64,000 bases of DNA, from NCBI RefSeq assembly GCF_041675725.1, contig NZ_JBAYTI010000004.1, positions 12,836 through 76,835 of the forward strand, written 5' to 3'. The position numbers and the translations under genes were made by a program. The notes under the pieces are model-generated. The model was not told the origin of the DNA. It saw only the letters and a program-made list of their open reading frames with translations, and did not search any database. Positions 9,213 through 18,193 of this stretch are shown here, one piece after another; position 1 is the stretch's first letter; each line of letters starts with the position of its first letter. Source of the DNA: Castellaniella sp041675725 (GTDB lineage Bacteria > Pseudomonadota > Gammaproteobacteria > Burkholderiales > Burkholderiaceae_B).

Positions 9213-9932
9213 TCAGCTCCGCGGCTCGGGCGGTTCGCCGCGCGCCATGCGCTCGGTGTTGCTCACACCCGTGTGCCGGACATCATCGCCCAGCACCATG
9301 TAGATCACGCGCTCGGCCATGTTCTTGGCATGGTCGCCGATGCGCTCGAGCGCCCGGGCGATGAAAATCAGATCGATCGAGTGCGAGATGGTGCGCGGGT
9401 CCTCGATCATGTAGGTAATGATGTGACGCAGCGACGCTTTCCATTCCTTGTCGACCGCCTTGTCGTTGCGCACCACCTGCGCCGCCGCGACCGGGTCTTC
9501 ACGGGCGAACGCATCGAGCGACGCACGGATCATGCTGGCGACCGCATCCGCCATGTGCCGCAACTCGACCACGGGTTCGTAGGCCGAATCGGCCTCGTGC
9601 AGGCGGCGCGCCACCTTGGCGATTTTCTCGGCTTCGTCGCCGCAGCGCTCCATGTCGGTGAGCATCTTGGAAATGGACAACAAAAGCCGCAGGTCGACCG
9701 CCGTTGGCTGATTGCGAGCGATCAGCTGGCTGATGCGTTCATCGATCTCGACCTCGAACTGGTTGACTTGGCGTTCGTGCTCGCGAACCCGCTCGACCAG
9801 CTGTAAATCGCCTTCGGACAAGGCCTGTATGCCGTCCAGCACCATGGATTCGACCACCCCCCCCATTTGCAGGAACATGGAACGCGTGGTTTCGAGTTCG
9901 GCGTGAAATTGTTTGTTGGTATGTTCCAGCAT
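9213..9932 (-). CDS. phoU: Phosphate-signalling regulator PhoU
   Basis: A 239-residue helical protein with two PhoU three-helix repeats. The N-terminus MLEHTNKQFHAELETTRSMF and the second-half segment RALERIGDHAKNMAE, with its metal-binding E/D pattern, are characteristic. PhoU connects the PstSCAB phosphate transporter with the PhoR kinase and dampens phosphate uptake. No pst or pho genes are nearby; it lies 17 bases downstream of rpiA at the end of a long leftward run. I chose the ATG at 9932 over an earlier in-frame ATG inside rpiA because it gives the family N-terminus. Confidence 0.94.
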   Translation of the reverse strand: MLEHTNKQFHAELETTRSMFLQMGGVVESMVLDGIQALSEGDLQLVERVREHERQVNQFEVEIDERISQLIARNQPTAVDLRLLLSISKMLTDMERCGDEAEKIAKVARRLHEADSAYEPVVELRHMADAVASMIRASLDAFAREDPVAAAQVVRNDKAVDKEWKASLRHIITYMIEDPRTISHSIDLIFIARALERIGDHAKNMAERVIYMVLGDDVRHTGVSNTERMARGEPPEPRS

Positions 9933-9949
9933 GAAGGGCTCCGGAAGAG

Positions 9950-10660
9950 TCAATCCTGCAGCTCGAGACGGGCGATGCCCTCTTGCCCGGCCACCAGGGC
10001 AAGATGCGCGCCGGCGATGGCAAACAACCCGCAAGTGACCACGCCAGGAATGTTGTTGATCAGCGCCTCGAATTCGGCGGGTCGATTGTCGTAGGCCAGG
10101 CCTGCGACGTCCAGGATCTGGTTGCCATTATCGGTGATGAAGCCTTCGCGCAGCTGCGGCCGCCCACCCAACTGGCGGATTTCGCGTGCGACGGCCTCTC
10201 GGGCAAGGGGAATGATCTCGATGGGCAGCGGAAACCGCCCCAGCGCCTCGACCAATTTGGATTCATCGACGATGCAAACGAAGCGATCGGCTACCGATGC
10301 CACGATTTTTTCGCGGGTCAAGGCGCCACCCCCCCCTTTGATGAGGTTCAGCTGATGATCGACTTCGTCGGCGCCGTCGACATAAAACGGCAGCGTGCTG
10401 ACCTGGTTCAGGTCGAGCACCTGAATCCCCGCCGCCTGCAAGCGCTGCGTGCTGCGTTCGGAACTGGAGACTGCTGCCCTGAACGCATCGCGATGCGTCG
10501 CCAGCAAGTCGATGAAATGATCCACCGTGGAGCCCGTGCCCACCCCGAGGACGCTGTCTGGTTGCAATTGGGGCAGTACGACGTCCAGAGCGGCCTGTGC
10601 CGCCTGTTGTTTGAGCTGGTCTTGCGTCATCATGGGAGTCATGGAAACAGGAGATGCCAT
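9950..10660 (-). CDS. rpiA: Ribose-5-phosphate isomerase A
   Basis: Interconverts ribose-5-phosphate and ribulose-5-phosphate in the pentose phosphate pathway. It has 236 residues from the first ATG. The phosphate-binding loop VLGVGTGSTVDHFIDLL, the substrate segment YVDGADEVD and the lysine-bearing KGGGGALTREKI are all present. In-frame ATGs at 10642, 10633 and 10630 are alternative starts, since none has a strong ribosome site. It sits 17 bases from both potI upstream and phoU downstream. Confidence 0.95.
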   Translation of the reverse strand: MASPVSMTPMMTQDQLKQQAAQAALDVVLPQLQPDSVLGVGTGSTVDHFIDLLATHRDAFRAAVSSSERSTQRLQAAGIQVLDLNQVSTLPFYVDGADEVDHQLNLIKGGGGALTREKIVASVADRFVCIVDESKLVEALGRFPLPIEIIPLAREAVAREIRQLGGRPQLREGFITDNGNQILDVAGLAYDNRPAEFEALINNIPGVVTCGLFAIAGAHLALVAGQEGIARLELQD

Positions 10661-10677
10661 TCATCCATTGTAATGGC

Positions 10678-11484
10678 TCATTGCGACTGTGCCGCACGGA
10701 TCTGCAGCCGGTTGAGCGCCACGACCACGATGGCCACGGCCAAAATGAACAAGGTGGCCAGCGCATTGATTTCCGGCTTCAGGCCCAGACGAACACGGGA
10801 GAACACTTCCAGGGGCAGCGTGGTGTAGCCTGGCCCCGACAGGAAGGACGCGATCACGACGTCGTCCAGCGACAGGGTGAAGGCCAGCAGCCAGGCGGCC
10901 ACCAGTGCGGGTGCGATGAGCGGCAGCGTGATCCGGAAGAAAACCCGCAGCGGCGTGGCGCCGAGATCCAGCGCCGCCTCTTCCAGAGAACGGTCGAGAT
11001 CCCTGACCCGCGACTGGATGATGACTGCGACATAAGCCGTGCACAGCGTGACGTGCCCCACCCAGATCGTGAACAGGCCATTGCCATCGGGCCAGCCGAC
11101 CACTTTCGATAATTCGACGAACATCAGCAGCAGTGAAATGCCCAGCACCACCTCGGGCATCACCAGGGGCGCGCCCAGCATGCCGATGTACAGGCCAAAG
11201 CCCCGAAAACGCCCCATGCGCGCCAGGACGTAACCCGCCCAGGTGCCGATGCACAGCGCGGCGGTGGCCGTGAGGGTCGCGATCACCAGCGACAGGCGAG
11301 CGGCCGCCAGCAGGGTCTGGTCCTGAAACAGCTCGACATACCAGCGCAGGGAAAACCCCGTCCAGACCGTCATGAGCTTGGAGTCGTTGAACGAAAACAC
11401 CATGAGACATACGATGGGCACGTACAAGAAGCCGTAACCCAGTGCCAGCGTGGCCCAGCGCACGCCACGGCCAGCGTGTCTCAT
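10678..11484 (-). CDS. potI: Polyamine ABC transporter permease (PotI/PotC type)
   Basis: Inner-membrane permease of 268 residues with six predicted membrane helices. It carries the EAA loop that docks the ATPase (EEAALDLGATPLRVFFRITLP) and the N-terminal FSFNDSKLMTVWTGFSLRWY region typical of PotC/PotI proteins. It overlaps potH by 4 bases. With PotF, PotG and PotH it forms a type I importer for putrescine or spermidine; I cannot tell which from sequence alone. Confidence 0.92.
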   Translation of the reverse strand: MRHAGRGVRWATLALGYGFLYVPIVCLMVFSFNDSKLMTVWTGFSLRWYVELFQDQTLLAAARLSLVIATLTATAALCIGTWAGYVLARMGRFRGFGLYIGMLGAPLVMPEVVLGISLLLMFVELSKVVGWPDGNGLFTIWVGHVTLCTAYVAVIIQSRVRDLDRSLEEAALDLGATPLRVFFRITLPLIAPALVAAWLLAFTLSLDDVVIASFLSGPGYTTLPLEVFSRVRLGLKPEINALATLFILAVAIVVVALNRLQIRAAQSQ

Positions 11485-12386
11485 CGGGACCGCTCCAGCT
11501 GGCGGGCCGAACTATACTGGAAGAGCGTCAGAGGCACCAGCAGCAGGAGCACCATCACGCAGGTGACGGCCGCTGCCATGGGCCAGTCGGCATTATTGAA
11601 GAACTCGTTCCACATGACCCGACCCATCATCAGAGTGTTGGCGCCGCCGAGCATTTCGGGGATCACGTACTCCCCTACCGAGGGAATGAACACCAGCATG
11701 GCGCCTGCCACCGCACCCGGCATCGACAAAGGCAACACGACCTGGCGAAACGTGGCCCACGGACGGGCCCCGAGATCGTGCGCCGCCTCGATCAGCCGCT
11801 GATCGAGCTTCACCAGGTTGGCATACAGGGGCAGGATGAAAAAAGGCAGATAAGCGTACACCAGGCCCACGTACACGGCCAGATCCGTGCGATAGATCTC
11901 GAGCGGCGAATCGATCAGCCCCAGGCCCATGAGAAGATTGTTCAATAAGCCATCGTTGCGCAAAATACCCACCCAGGCATACACGCGCAACAACAAGGAC
12001 GTCCAGAATGGCAGGATGACGCCCAGAAGCAGCAAGTTGCGGATCTCCGGCCTGGACCGCGCGATCTGCCAGGCCAACGGATAGCCGATCAGGACGCAGC
12101 ATACGGTGGTGACCAGGGCCATTTTCACCGAATTCAAATACACCGCGGCGTACAGACTGTCGGTGAACAGCAGCACATAACCGCGCAGATGCAGCGCCAA
12201 TTGCAGCGTGTCGTCTTCCAATGTCGCAATCGGCGTATAGGGCGGGATGCCAAACTGCAGGTCCGACAGGCTGATCTTCAATACCAGCAGAAATGGCACC
12301 AGCAGGAACAGGGCCAACCAGAGATAGGGCACCCAGATGGCCCACTGGCGGGCACTCGGGCGGGGCAATGGCCAGCGCATACGCAT
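11481..12386 (-). CDS. potH: Polyamine ABC transporter permease (PotH/PotB type)
   Basis: A 301-residue permease with an N-terminal membrane helix (WVPYLWLALFLLVPFLLVLK), a large periplasmic segment, five further helices and an EAA loop (IEAAHDLGARPWATFRQVVLP). The start ATG at 12386 lies 5 bases after the potG stop. The same frame is open further upstream, but that stretch overlaps potG and has no family similarity. It pairs with PotI to form the membrane channel. Confidence 0.93.
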   Translation of the reverse strand: MRMRWPLPRPSARQWAIWVPYLWLALFLLVPFLLVLKISLSDLQFGIPPYTPIATLEDDTLQLALHLRGYVLLFTDSLYAAVYLNSVKMALVTTVCCVLIGYPLAWQIARSRPEIRNLLLLGVILPFWTSLLLRVYAWVGILRNDGLLNNLLMGLGLIDSPLEIYRTDLAVYVGLVYAYLPFFILPLYANLVKLDQRLIEAAHDLGARPWATFRQVVLPLSMPGAVAGAMLVFIPSVGEYVIPEMLGGANTLMMGRVMWNEFFNNADWPMAAAVTCVMVLLLLVPLTLFQYSSARQLERSR

Positions 12387-12391
12387 GACGA

Positions 12392-13513
12392 TCAGGACGC
12401 CAGAACCGTACCGGCGTCGTGGGACCACGCCACATAGACTTCTTCGTCCACCCCGGGCGCCTCGGCCGGGTTCCACTCGAGCGTGGGGATGCTGGCCTCG
12501 ATCACCTGGCCCGCATCCAGCCGCACCTGATAGCGGGCATAACTGCCCATCCAGGCTACGTGCGTCACCATGCCATGGCCCCAGTTGCTGTCCGACTGCG
12601 GCATCTGCCGGCTGATGCGCAGGTGCTCGGGCCGGATGGATACATGCACCGCCATGCCCAATGGTTCGCTGACCCCATGACTGACATACAGGGGGCGGGT
12701 GAGCGCGTCCGTCTCGATCAACACGTGGTCTGGCTGATCCACCACGATGATCCCGGTAAACAGGTTGGTGGAGCCGATGAACCCGGCCACGAAGCGATTG
12801 GCTGGAAACGCATAGACCTCGTGGGGCGTTCCGCACTGCATGATCTGGCCTTCGGTCATGACGGCCAGGCGGCTGGCCATGGTCATCGCCTCTTCCTGGT
12901 CATGCGTCACCAAGATGCAGGTGACGCCGACCTGGTCCAGGATGCGCAGCAATTCGATCTGCGTGGCCTGGCGGATCTGCTTGTCGAGCGCCGACATGGG
13001 CTCATCGAGCAGCAGCAGCTTGGGCCGCTTGACCAGGCTGCGCGCCAGGGCGACCCGCTGTTGCTGCCCCCCCGACAGCTGGTGGGGCTTGCGCCGCGCA
13101 TGGCCCGCCATCTGCACCAGGTCGAGCGCTTCGAAGACACGCCCCTGAATTTCATGGCGCGGCACCCCTTCCTGCTTCAGGCCAAACGCCACATTGGCCT
13201 CGACAGTCATGTGCGGAAACAGCGCATAGGACTGAAACATCATGTTGACCGGCCGCCGATAGGGCGGCAGCGCCGTGATGTCCTCATTATCGAGAATGAT
13301 GCGCCCCGAGGTCGGTTCCTCGAAACCGGCCAGCATGCGCAGCAGCGTCGTCTTGCCACAACCGGAACTGCCCAATAGTGCAAAGATCTCGTGGCGGCGC
13401 ACCGTCAGGTTGACCGAACGCACGGCCACGGTATCGCCAAAAATCTTGACGACCTCGTCCATGCGCACAAAATCGTCGACGCCCCCCGAAAGGGGCACGC
13501 TACGGGTCTCCAT
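12392..13513 (-). CDS. potG: Polyamine ABC transporter ATP-binding protein
   Basis: A 373-residue ATPase with Walker A GSSGCGKTT, the Q loop (MMFQSYALFPHMT), signature LSGGQQQRVALARSL, Walker B LLLLDEPMSALD and the H-loop VTHDQEEAM. A C-terminal TOBE/OB regulatory domain follows from about residue 290. Length and domain order match PotG/PotA. It sits 6 bases after potF and 5 bases before potH. Confidence 0.94.
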   Translation of the reverse strand: METRSVPLSGGVDDFVRMDEVVKIFGDTVAVRSVNLTVRRHEIFALLGSSGCGKTTLLRMLAGFEEPTSGRIILDNEDITALPPYRRPVNMMFQSYALFPHMTVEANVAFGLKQEGVPRHEIQGRVFEALDLVQMAGHARRKPHQLSGGQQQRVALARSLVKRPKLLLLDEPMSALDKQIRQATQIELLRILDQVGVTCILVTHDQEEAMTMASRLAVMTEGQIMQCGTPHEVYAFPANRFVAGFIGSTNLFTGIIVVDQPDHVLIETDALTRPLYVSHGVSEPLGMAVHVSIRPEHLRISRQMPQSDSNWGHGMVTHVAWMGSYARYQVRLDAGQVIEASIPTLEWNPAEAPGVDEEVYVAWSHDAGTVLAS

Positions 13514-13519
13514 GGCCGG

Positions 13520-14620
13520 CTAACGGCCGGTTTTCAAGTCGGCCCACAACTTGGTCTGCAAGCGCAGAATGTTGAGTGGCTGGGGTTGGATCACATACAG
13601 TGTGCGCGAGATGTCAGCCGAGGGATAGATCATGGGATTGTTCGCCACTTCGCTGACCACGAACTTGCGCGCTTCCTTGTTGGCATTGGGATAAAACATT
13701 TCGTTGGTGATGGCTGCATGCACCTCGGGCGTTTCGATGTAATTGATGAAGGCATGCGCTTCATCGACATGTTCGGCCGTCTTCGGGATGGCCATGGTGT
13801 CGAACCAGACCGGCGCACCGCCATTCGGAATGAAGTACTCGATCTCGTACGCCTTGCCCGCCTCGCGGGCCCGGGTAGCCGCGATCATGACGTCGCCCGA
13901 GTAGCCGTACACCATGCACAGGCCACCCGATGCCAGCTCGTCGATGTAGCCCGAAGAGCTGAACTGCCGGATGTACGGCCGAATACCCTTGAGCAGCGCG
14001 AATGCCGCTTCGTAGTCGGCCGGATCGCTGCTGTTGGGATCCTTGCCCAGATAGTGCAGGACAGCGGGAAACACCTGCGCCGCTTCGTCGAGGATCGAAA
14101 TCCCGCACGACTGGAGTTGGGCGGCGTTTTCGGGCTTGAAGAGCATATCCCAGGAATCCAGCGGGGCAGCCGGCCCCATGCGCTCTTGCACCTGGGTCAC
14201 GTTGTAGCCCAGGCCGTTGGTGCCATAGCCCCAGGGCACCAGATACTGATTGCCCGGATCCACGCTGGCGACGAGATCCATGAGCTCTGGATCCAGGTGC
14301 TTCCAGTTGGGGATCCGACTGCGATCGAGCTTCTGGAACAGCCCGCCCTGGATCTGCCGCGCCGCATAATGGGTGGATGGCACGACCACGTCATAGCCCG
14401 ATTTGCCCGTCAGCAGTTTGGCCTGGAGGGCGTCGTTGGTGTCGTAGACGTCGTAGCGGATCTTGATACCCGTGGCCCGCTCGAAGCCGGGTATGGTGTC
14501 CGGCGCCGTGTATTCTGCCCAATTGTAGACATTGACTACACGATCCTGCGCAACGGCAGGCACAGCGGCCGCCGCGAGCGCGGCGGCTGCCAACAGGGTG
14601 TGAATGGCGCCGATTTTCAT
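13520..14620 (-). CDS. potF: Periplasmic polyamine-binding protein
   Basis: A 366-residue substrate-binding protein with a signal peptide (MKIGAIHTLLAAAALAAAAV, cleavage likely after PAVAQ). The mature start DRVVNVYNWAEYTAPDTIPG is the hallmark of PotF/PotD. The ATG at 14620 is preceded by AAGGGG. Conserved binding-site stretches include WGYGTNGLGYNV and CMVYGYSGDVMIA. It captures putrescine or spermidine for PotGHI and is the first gene of the transporter set, starting 11 bases after kdkA. Confidence 0.94.
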   Translation of the reverse strand: MKIGAIHTLLAAAALAAAAVPAVAQDRVVNVYNWAEYTAPDTIPGFERATGIKIRYDVYDTNDALQAKLLTGKSGYDVVVPSTHYAARQIQGGLFQKLDRSRIPNWKHLDPELMDLVASVDPGNQYLVPWGYGTNGLGYNVTQVQERMGPAAPLDSWDMLFKPENAAQLQSCGISILDEAAQVFPAVLHYLGKDPNSSDPADYEAAFALLKGIRPYIRQFSSSGYIDELASGGLCMVYGYSGDVMIAATRAREAGKAYEIEYFIPNGGAPVWFDTMAIPKTAEHVDEAHAFINYIETPEVHAAITNEMFYPNANKEARKFVVSEVANNPMIYPSADISRTLYVIQPQPLNILRLQTKLWADLKTGR

Positions 14621-14631
14621 GGCCAGGCCCC

Positions 14632-15324
14632 TTACGATCGAGGTAAACAAAGAGACAATCCGTCCCACCATTGCGCACCGCGCAAGCCGGCAACCTTAAC
14701 CAAAGAGCGGCGTAGGCGCAACCAGTTTTTTTGTGCCTGTTTCCTGGATACCACACCGAGGCGCGCGCGATCGAAATCGATGAGCCAAACCTGCTGATTG
14801 CCATCGAGCACGATGTTCCAGGCATTCAGATCGGCATGCCAGACGCCGGCCGCGTGCATCGCCCGCAATGCCCCGGCCACCCGCTGCGGCTGCGCGACGT
14901 CCAGGCAGTGGACCAGCGGCCGCGCAGACGGGATACGGCGGACCAGGATCGCGTTCCGGTACCACGGACCAGTACGCCAGTAGGCGGCGGCCAGCGGCTC
15001 GGGCACCGGCACGCCGGATTGTCTCAGATGGGCCAGTACGCGCACTTCGGCCAGCGCGCGCACGCGGGCCAGGCCCAGCCAGCAATAGTGCGTGCGCCCC
15101 AGGTGCGCGCGCAGGCCGCCGCGCCGATAGTGGCGCAGGACGGCGGGCCCATGGGGGCCATCGACGAACCAGGCGGCCTGCCGCCCGCCCGCCGTGACCG
15201 GCTGAGCATCAGGCCGGGTCGCCGACATCCAGCCCGCCTCGGCCAGAGGCGCCAGACGATCGGGCACGGCCAACTGCTGCGACCCGAAGGCGAGCAGGGT
15301 CCAGCCGGCCGGCAGAGGATTCAT
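14632..15324 (-). CDS. kdkA: 3-deoxy-D-manno-octulosonic acid (Kdo) kinase
   Basis: A 230-residue small protein-kinase-like enzyme that phosphorylates Kdo of lipid A in organisms with a single Kdo residue. Catalytic features seen are GVWHADLNAWNIVLD (HxDLN loop) and WLIDFDRARLG (metal-binding DFD), with the N-lobe segment RHYRRGGLRAHL. The ATG overlaps the stop of the upstream TSUP gene (ATGA). No other LPS genes are adjacent, although a glycosyltransferase is truncated at the window's left edge. The Kdo-kinase call rests on these motifs plus length. Confidence 0.85.
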   Translation of the reverse strand: MNPLPAGWTLLAFGSQQLAVPDRLAPLAEAGWMSATRPDAQPVTAGGRQAAWFVDGPHGPAVLRHYRRGGLRAHLGRTHYCWLGLARVRALAEVRVLAHLRQSGVPVPEPLAAAYWRTGPWYRNAILVRRIPSARPLVHCLDVAQPQRVAGALRAMHAAGVWHADLNAWNIVLDGNQQVWLIDFDRARLGVVSRKQAQKNWLRLRRSLVKVAGLRGAQWWDGLSLCLPRS

Positions 15325-16106
15325 GCCGCCTCCTTGGCCAACAGCAAAGCCATGATGATCAGCAGCATACAGGCGAAAATCAGCTTCAGGCGGGCTTCGG
15401 GCAAGGCATAGGCCAGCCGCACGCCATAGGGCACGCACAGCAGGCTGCCAAGCGCCAATGGAATGCCCACCAGGCCATGGGCCTGGCCATGCCAGGCGTA
15501 GGTCAGGAGCGCGACCAGGGTGCCGGGCACGATCATGGTCAACGCCAGCGCCTGGGCCGTCGTCTGGCGCAGATGAAAGAAGGTGGTCATGAACGGCACC
15601 GCCAGCACCGATCCCCCGACCCCGAAGATACCGCCAGCCAGCCCGGCCCCTACGCCGACGACGAAATACCGGTAGCGCGCCACGTCGTCGGCATTCCGGT
15701 ATCCACCCGCCGGGGCCTGCCGGGCGCGCCGCCCCAGGCTTTCGCGAAAATAAAACAAGGCGATCAGGAATACGAAGCCCGCATAAATCTGGCGCAACAG
15801 CCTGGGTTCGACCTCCAGGGCAATCAATGCGCCCAGCCATGTGAACAAGACGGAACCCAGCGCGCCAGCCGCTGCCGAACGCCAAGCGATGGGCGTGTGC
15901 TGGTGGTACTTGCGCACCGTCAGCAGGACGGCGGGCAACACCATGATGAGTGCGGTCCCCTGGGCAGCCTGCTGCTCATAGCCAAGCAACAGGCCCAGCA
16001 GGGGAATAGCGAACAGGCCGCCGCCAATACCCAGTACCCCGCCCGTGAAACCGATCATCCCACCCGCCACCAGACAAGCCGGAATGAGCCAGAACACGCT
16101 CAACAT
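15321..16106 (-). CDS. TSUP (TauE/SafE) family permease
   Basis: A 261-residue membrane protein with about eight hydrophobic segments. Two glycine-rich repeats typical of the family are present, IGFTGGVLGIGGGLFAIPLL near the start and AGGIFGVGGSVLAVPFM in the second half. Members export sulfite, sulfoacetate or related anions, but the substrate is not readable here. It overlaps radA by 7 bases upstream and kdkA by 4 bases downstream. Confidence 0.88.
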   Translation of the reverse strand: MLSVFWLIPACLVAGGMIGFTGGVLGIGGGLFAIPLLGLLLGYEQQAAQGTALIMVLPAVLLTVRKYHQHTPIAWRSAAAGALGSVLFTWLGALIALEVEPRLLRQIYAGFVFLIALFYFRESLGRRARQAPAGGYRNADDVARYRYFVVGVGAGLAGGIFGVGGSVLAVPFMTTFFHLRQTTAQALALTMIVPGTLVALLTYAWHGQAHGLVGIPLALGSLLCVPYGVRLAYALPEARLKLIFACMLLIIMALLLAKEAA

Positions 16107-17470
16107 GCCCCGTCGCGCCCCAGCACGGCCAGCGCATCTTCGATACGGTTCACCGCATGGATCCGCAGGCCTTCGATCGGCTGGCGTGGCTGATTGGCGC
16201 GCGGAATGATGGCGCTCGAGAAACCCAGTTTGGCGGCTTCGCGCAGGCGTTCCTGGCCTCGCGGCGCCGGCCGGACCTCGCCTGCCAGACCGACTTCGCC
16301 AAAGGCCAGCATGCCCTCGGGCAGCGCCTGGTTGCGCATGGACGAGAGTATGGCCAGCGCCACCGGCAGGTCGGCGGCCGGCTCGGTGATACGCACCCCG
16401 CCCACCGCATTGACGAACACGTCCTGATCATGGCTCGCCACGCCGGCGTGGCGATGCAGTACCGCCAGCAGCATGGCCAGACGGCTGCCTTCGAGCCCCA
16501 CCGACAGCCGCCGTGGATTGGGCGCATGCGAGGCATCGACCAGCGCCTGGATCTCGACCAGCAACGGCCGGGTGCCTTCCTGGGTGGCCATCACGCAAGA
16601 ACCCGCCACCCGCTTTGCATGGCCTGCCAAAAACAGGGCAGAAGGATTGTTCACCCCACGCAGCCCGCGATCGGTCATGGCGAAGACGCCCAATTCATTG
16701 ACGGCCCCAAAGCGATTCTTGATGGCGCGCACCAGACGGAAGGAAGAATGGGTATCGCCCTCGAAGTACAGGACGGTGTCCACCATGTGCTCCAGCACGC
16801 GAGGCCCGGCCAGGGCGCCATCTTTGGTGACGTGGCCGATGAAGACCAGCGTGATGCCGGTCTGTTTGGCCGTGCGGGTCAATTGAGCCGCACATTCGCG
16901 CACCTGAGACACAGAACCGGGTGCCGCCGTCAGTTCCCCTGAATACAGCGTCTGGATCGAATCGATCACCGCGACCGCCGGCTGGTGCTCGAGCAAGGCC
17001 TGGGTGATGTGCTCGAGGCGGATTTCCGCCAGCACGTCGACGGCATCGCCAGCCACGCCCAAGCGCCGCGCCCGCAAGGCCACCTGCTCGGCGGACTCTT
17101 CGCCGGTCACGTACAGCACGGGCACGCGCCCGGACAGGCTGGCCACCGTCTGCAGCAGCAGCGTCGACTTGCCGATACCAGGATCGCCCCCGATGAGAAT
17201 GACCGCGCCAGCCACCAGCCCGCCGCCCAGTACCCGATCGAATTCATCCAGACCCGTTGGCGTGCGCGCCTGTTCGCGGGCCTCGATGTCAGCCAGGCGC
17301 TGGACCGGCGCCGACGCAGCCAAAGGTGCGAAACGATGCCGGTCGGAGCGGGCGGTTTCCAGAACTTCTTGCAGGGTATTCCAGGCGCCGCACTGCGCAC
17401 AGCGACCTTCCCATTTGGCGGACACCGCGCCACAATCGGCACAGACGAACGATGATCGCGCCCTGGCCAT
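16100..17470 (-). CDS. radA: DNA repair protein RadA
   Basis: RecA-like branch-migration helicase of 456 residues. It has a four-cysteine zinc finger at the N-terminus (CADC...CAQC), Walker A GGDPGIGKST near residue 85, the RadA-specific KNRFG motif and a C-terminal Lon-protease-like domain (LDASHAPNPRRLSVGLEG onward). It processes recombination intermediates. The start ATG shares one base with the upstream SDR stop codon (TGATG). Confidence 0.96.
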   Translation of the reverse strand: MARARSSFVCADCGAVSAKWEGRCAQCGAWNTLQEVLETARSDRHRFAPLAASAPVQRLADIEAREQARTPTGLDEFDRVLGGGLVAGAVILIGGDPGIGKSTLLLQTVASLSGRVPVLYVTGEESAEQVALRARRLGVAGDAVDVLAEIRLEHITQALLEHQPAVAVIDSIQTLYSGELTAAPGSVSQVRECAAQLTRTAKQTGITLVFIGHVTKDGALAGPRVLEHMVDTVLYFEGDTHSSFRLVRAIKNRFGAVNELGVFAMTDRGLRGVNNPSALFLAGHAKRVAGSCVMATQEGTRPLLVEIQALVDASHAPNPRRLSVGLEGSRLAMLLAVLHRHAGVASHDQDVFVNAVGGVRITEPAADLPVALAILSSMRNQALPEGMLAFGEVGLAGEVRPAPRGQERLREAAKLGFSSAIIPRANQPRQPIEGLRIHAVNRIEDALAVLGRDGAC

Positions 17471-18186
17471 CAGCGCCCGGCCAGGCTGCCGCCACCATCC
17501 ACCCCCAGCTCCTGGCCCGTGATGTAGGACGCTTCATCGCTGAGCAAAAACACCACGGCAGCGGCTACTTCATCGGCCTGCGCCAGCCGGGCCATGGGAA
17601 TGCTGGCAAGGACGGTCCGCTCGGCCTCGCTGCCAATGGGGCACTGGGCCCGGAACAAGCCGGTTTCGACCGGGCCCGGAGAAACGGCATTGACGGTGAT
17701 GCCGTGGGGCGCCAGCTCGAGTGCCCAGGTGCGGGTGCAGCCCAGCAGTGCGCTCTTGGCGGCCGAGAAGCTGGTATGCCCTGGCGCACCATGGACCACG
17801 CGACCGCACAGATTCACGATACGACCCTCTTTGCGCGCTTTCATGCCCGGCACGAAGGCCTGAACAGCCTGCACGGCCACCCGCACGTTGAGATCGAACG
17901 CCTGATACAGGGACGCCAGATCGATCTCGCCCAGAACCTCGGGGAGGATGGGCCCGACCCCATTGACCACGCCATCCACGGGGTATTTTTCGCGGATCAT
18001 GCGCAGCAGTTCCTCGGTTTCGCCGGCGTGGGCCAGATCGCATGAATACAGGTACCCCGGGAAATCGATCTCCGCGACATGGCGCGCCAGCCCCACCACA
18101 TGGCAACCCAGATCGGCCAAACGCTGGCTGACCGCCCAACCGATCCCCTTGGTGGCGCCTGTGACCAGAATGCAGCGGTTTTTCAT
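17470..18186 (-). CDS. SDR-fold protein with altered catalytic residues
   Basis: A 238-residue Rossmann protein of the short-chain dehydrogenase family. The cofactor loop VTGATKGIGWAV and the NAG-like strand NGVGPI are intact, and the C-terminal DGGGS signature of classical SDRs is there. However, the active-site YxxxK reads FSAAK (Phe140, Lys144), and the catalytic Ser region reads NLCGR (Cys127-Gly128). Ordinary SDR hydride-transfer chemistry would therefore be impaired or different. The ATG at 18186 follows alr by 7 bases. A substrate cannot be named. Confidence 0.88.
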   Translation of the reverse strand: MKNRCILVTGATKGIGWAVSQRLADLGCHVVGLARHVAEIDFPGYLYSCDLAHAGETEELLRMIREKYPVDGVVNGVGPILPEVLGEIDLASLYQAFDLNVRVAVQAVQAFVPGMKARKEGRIVNLCGRVVHGAPGHTSFSAAKSALLGCTRTWALELAPHGITVNAVSPGPVETGLFRAQCPIGSEAERTVLASIPMARLAQADEVAAAVVFLLSDEASYITGQELGVDGGGSLAGR

Positions 18187-18193
18187 GATGATC

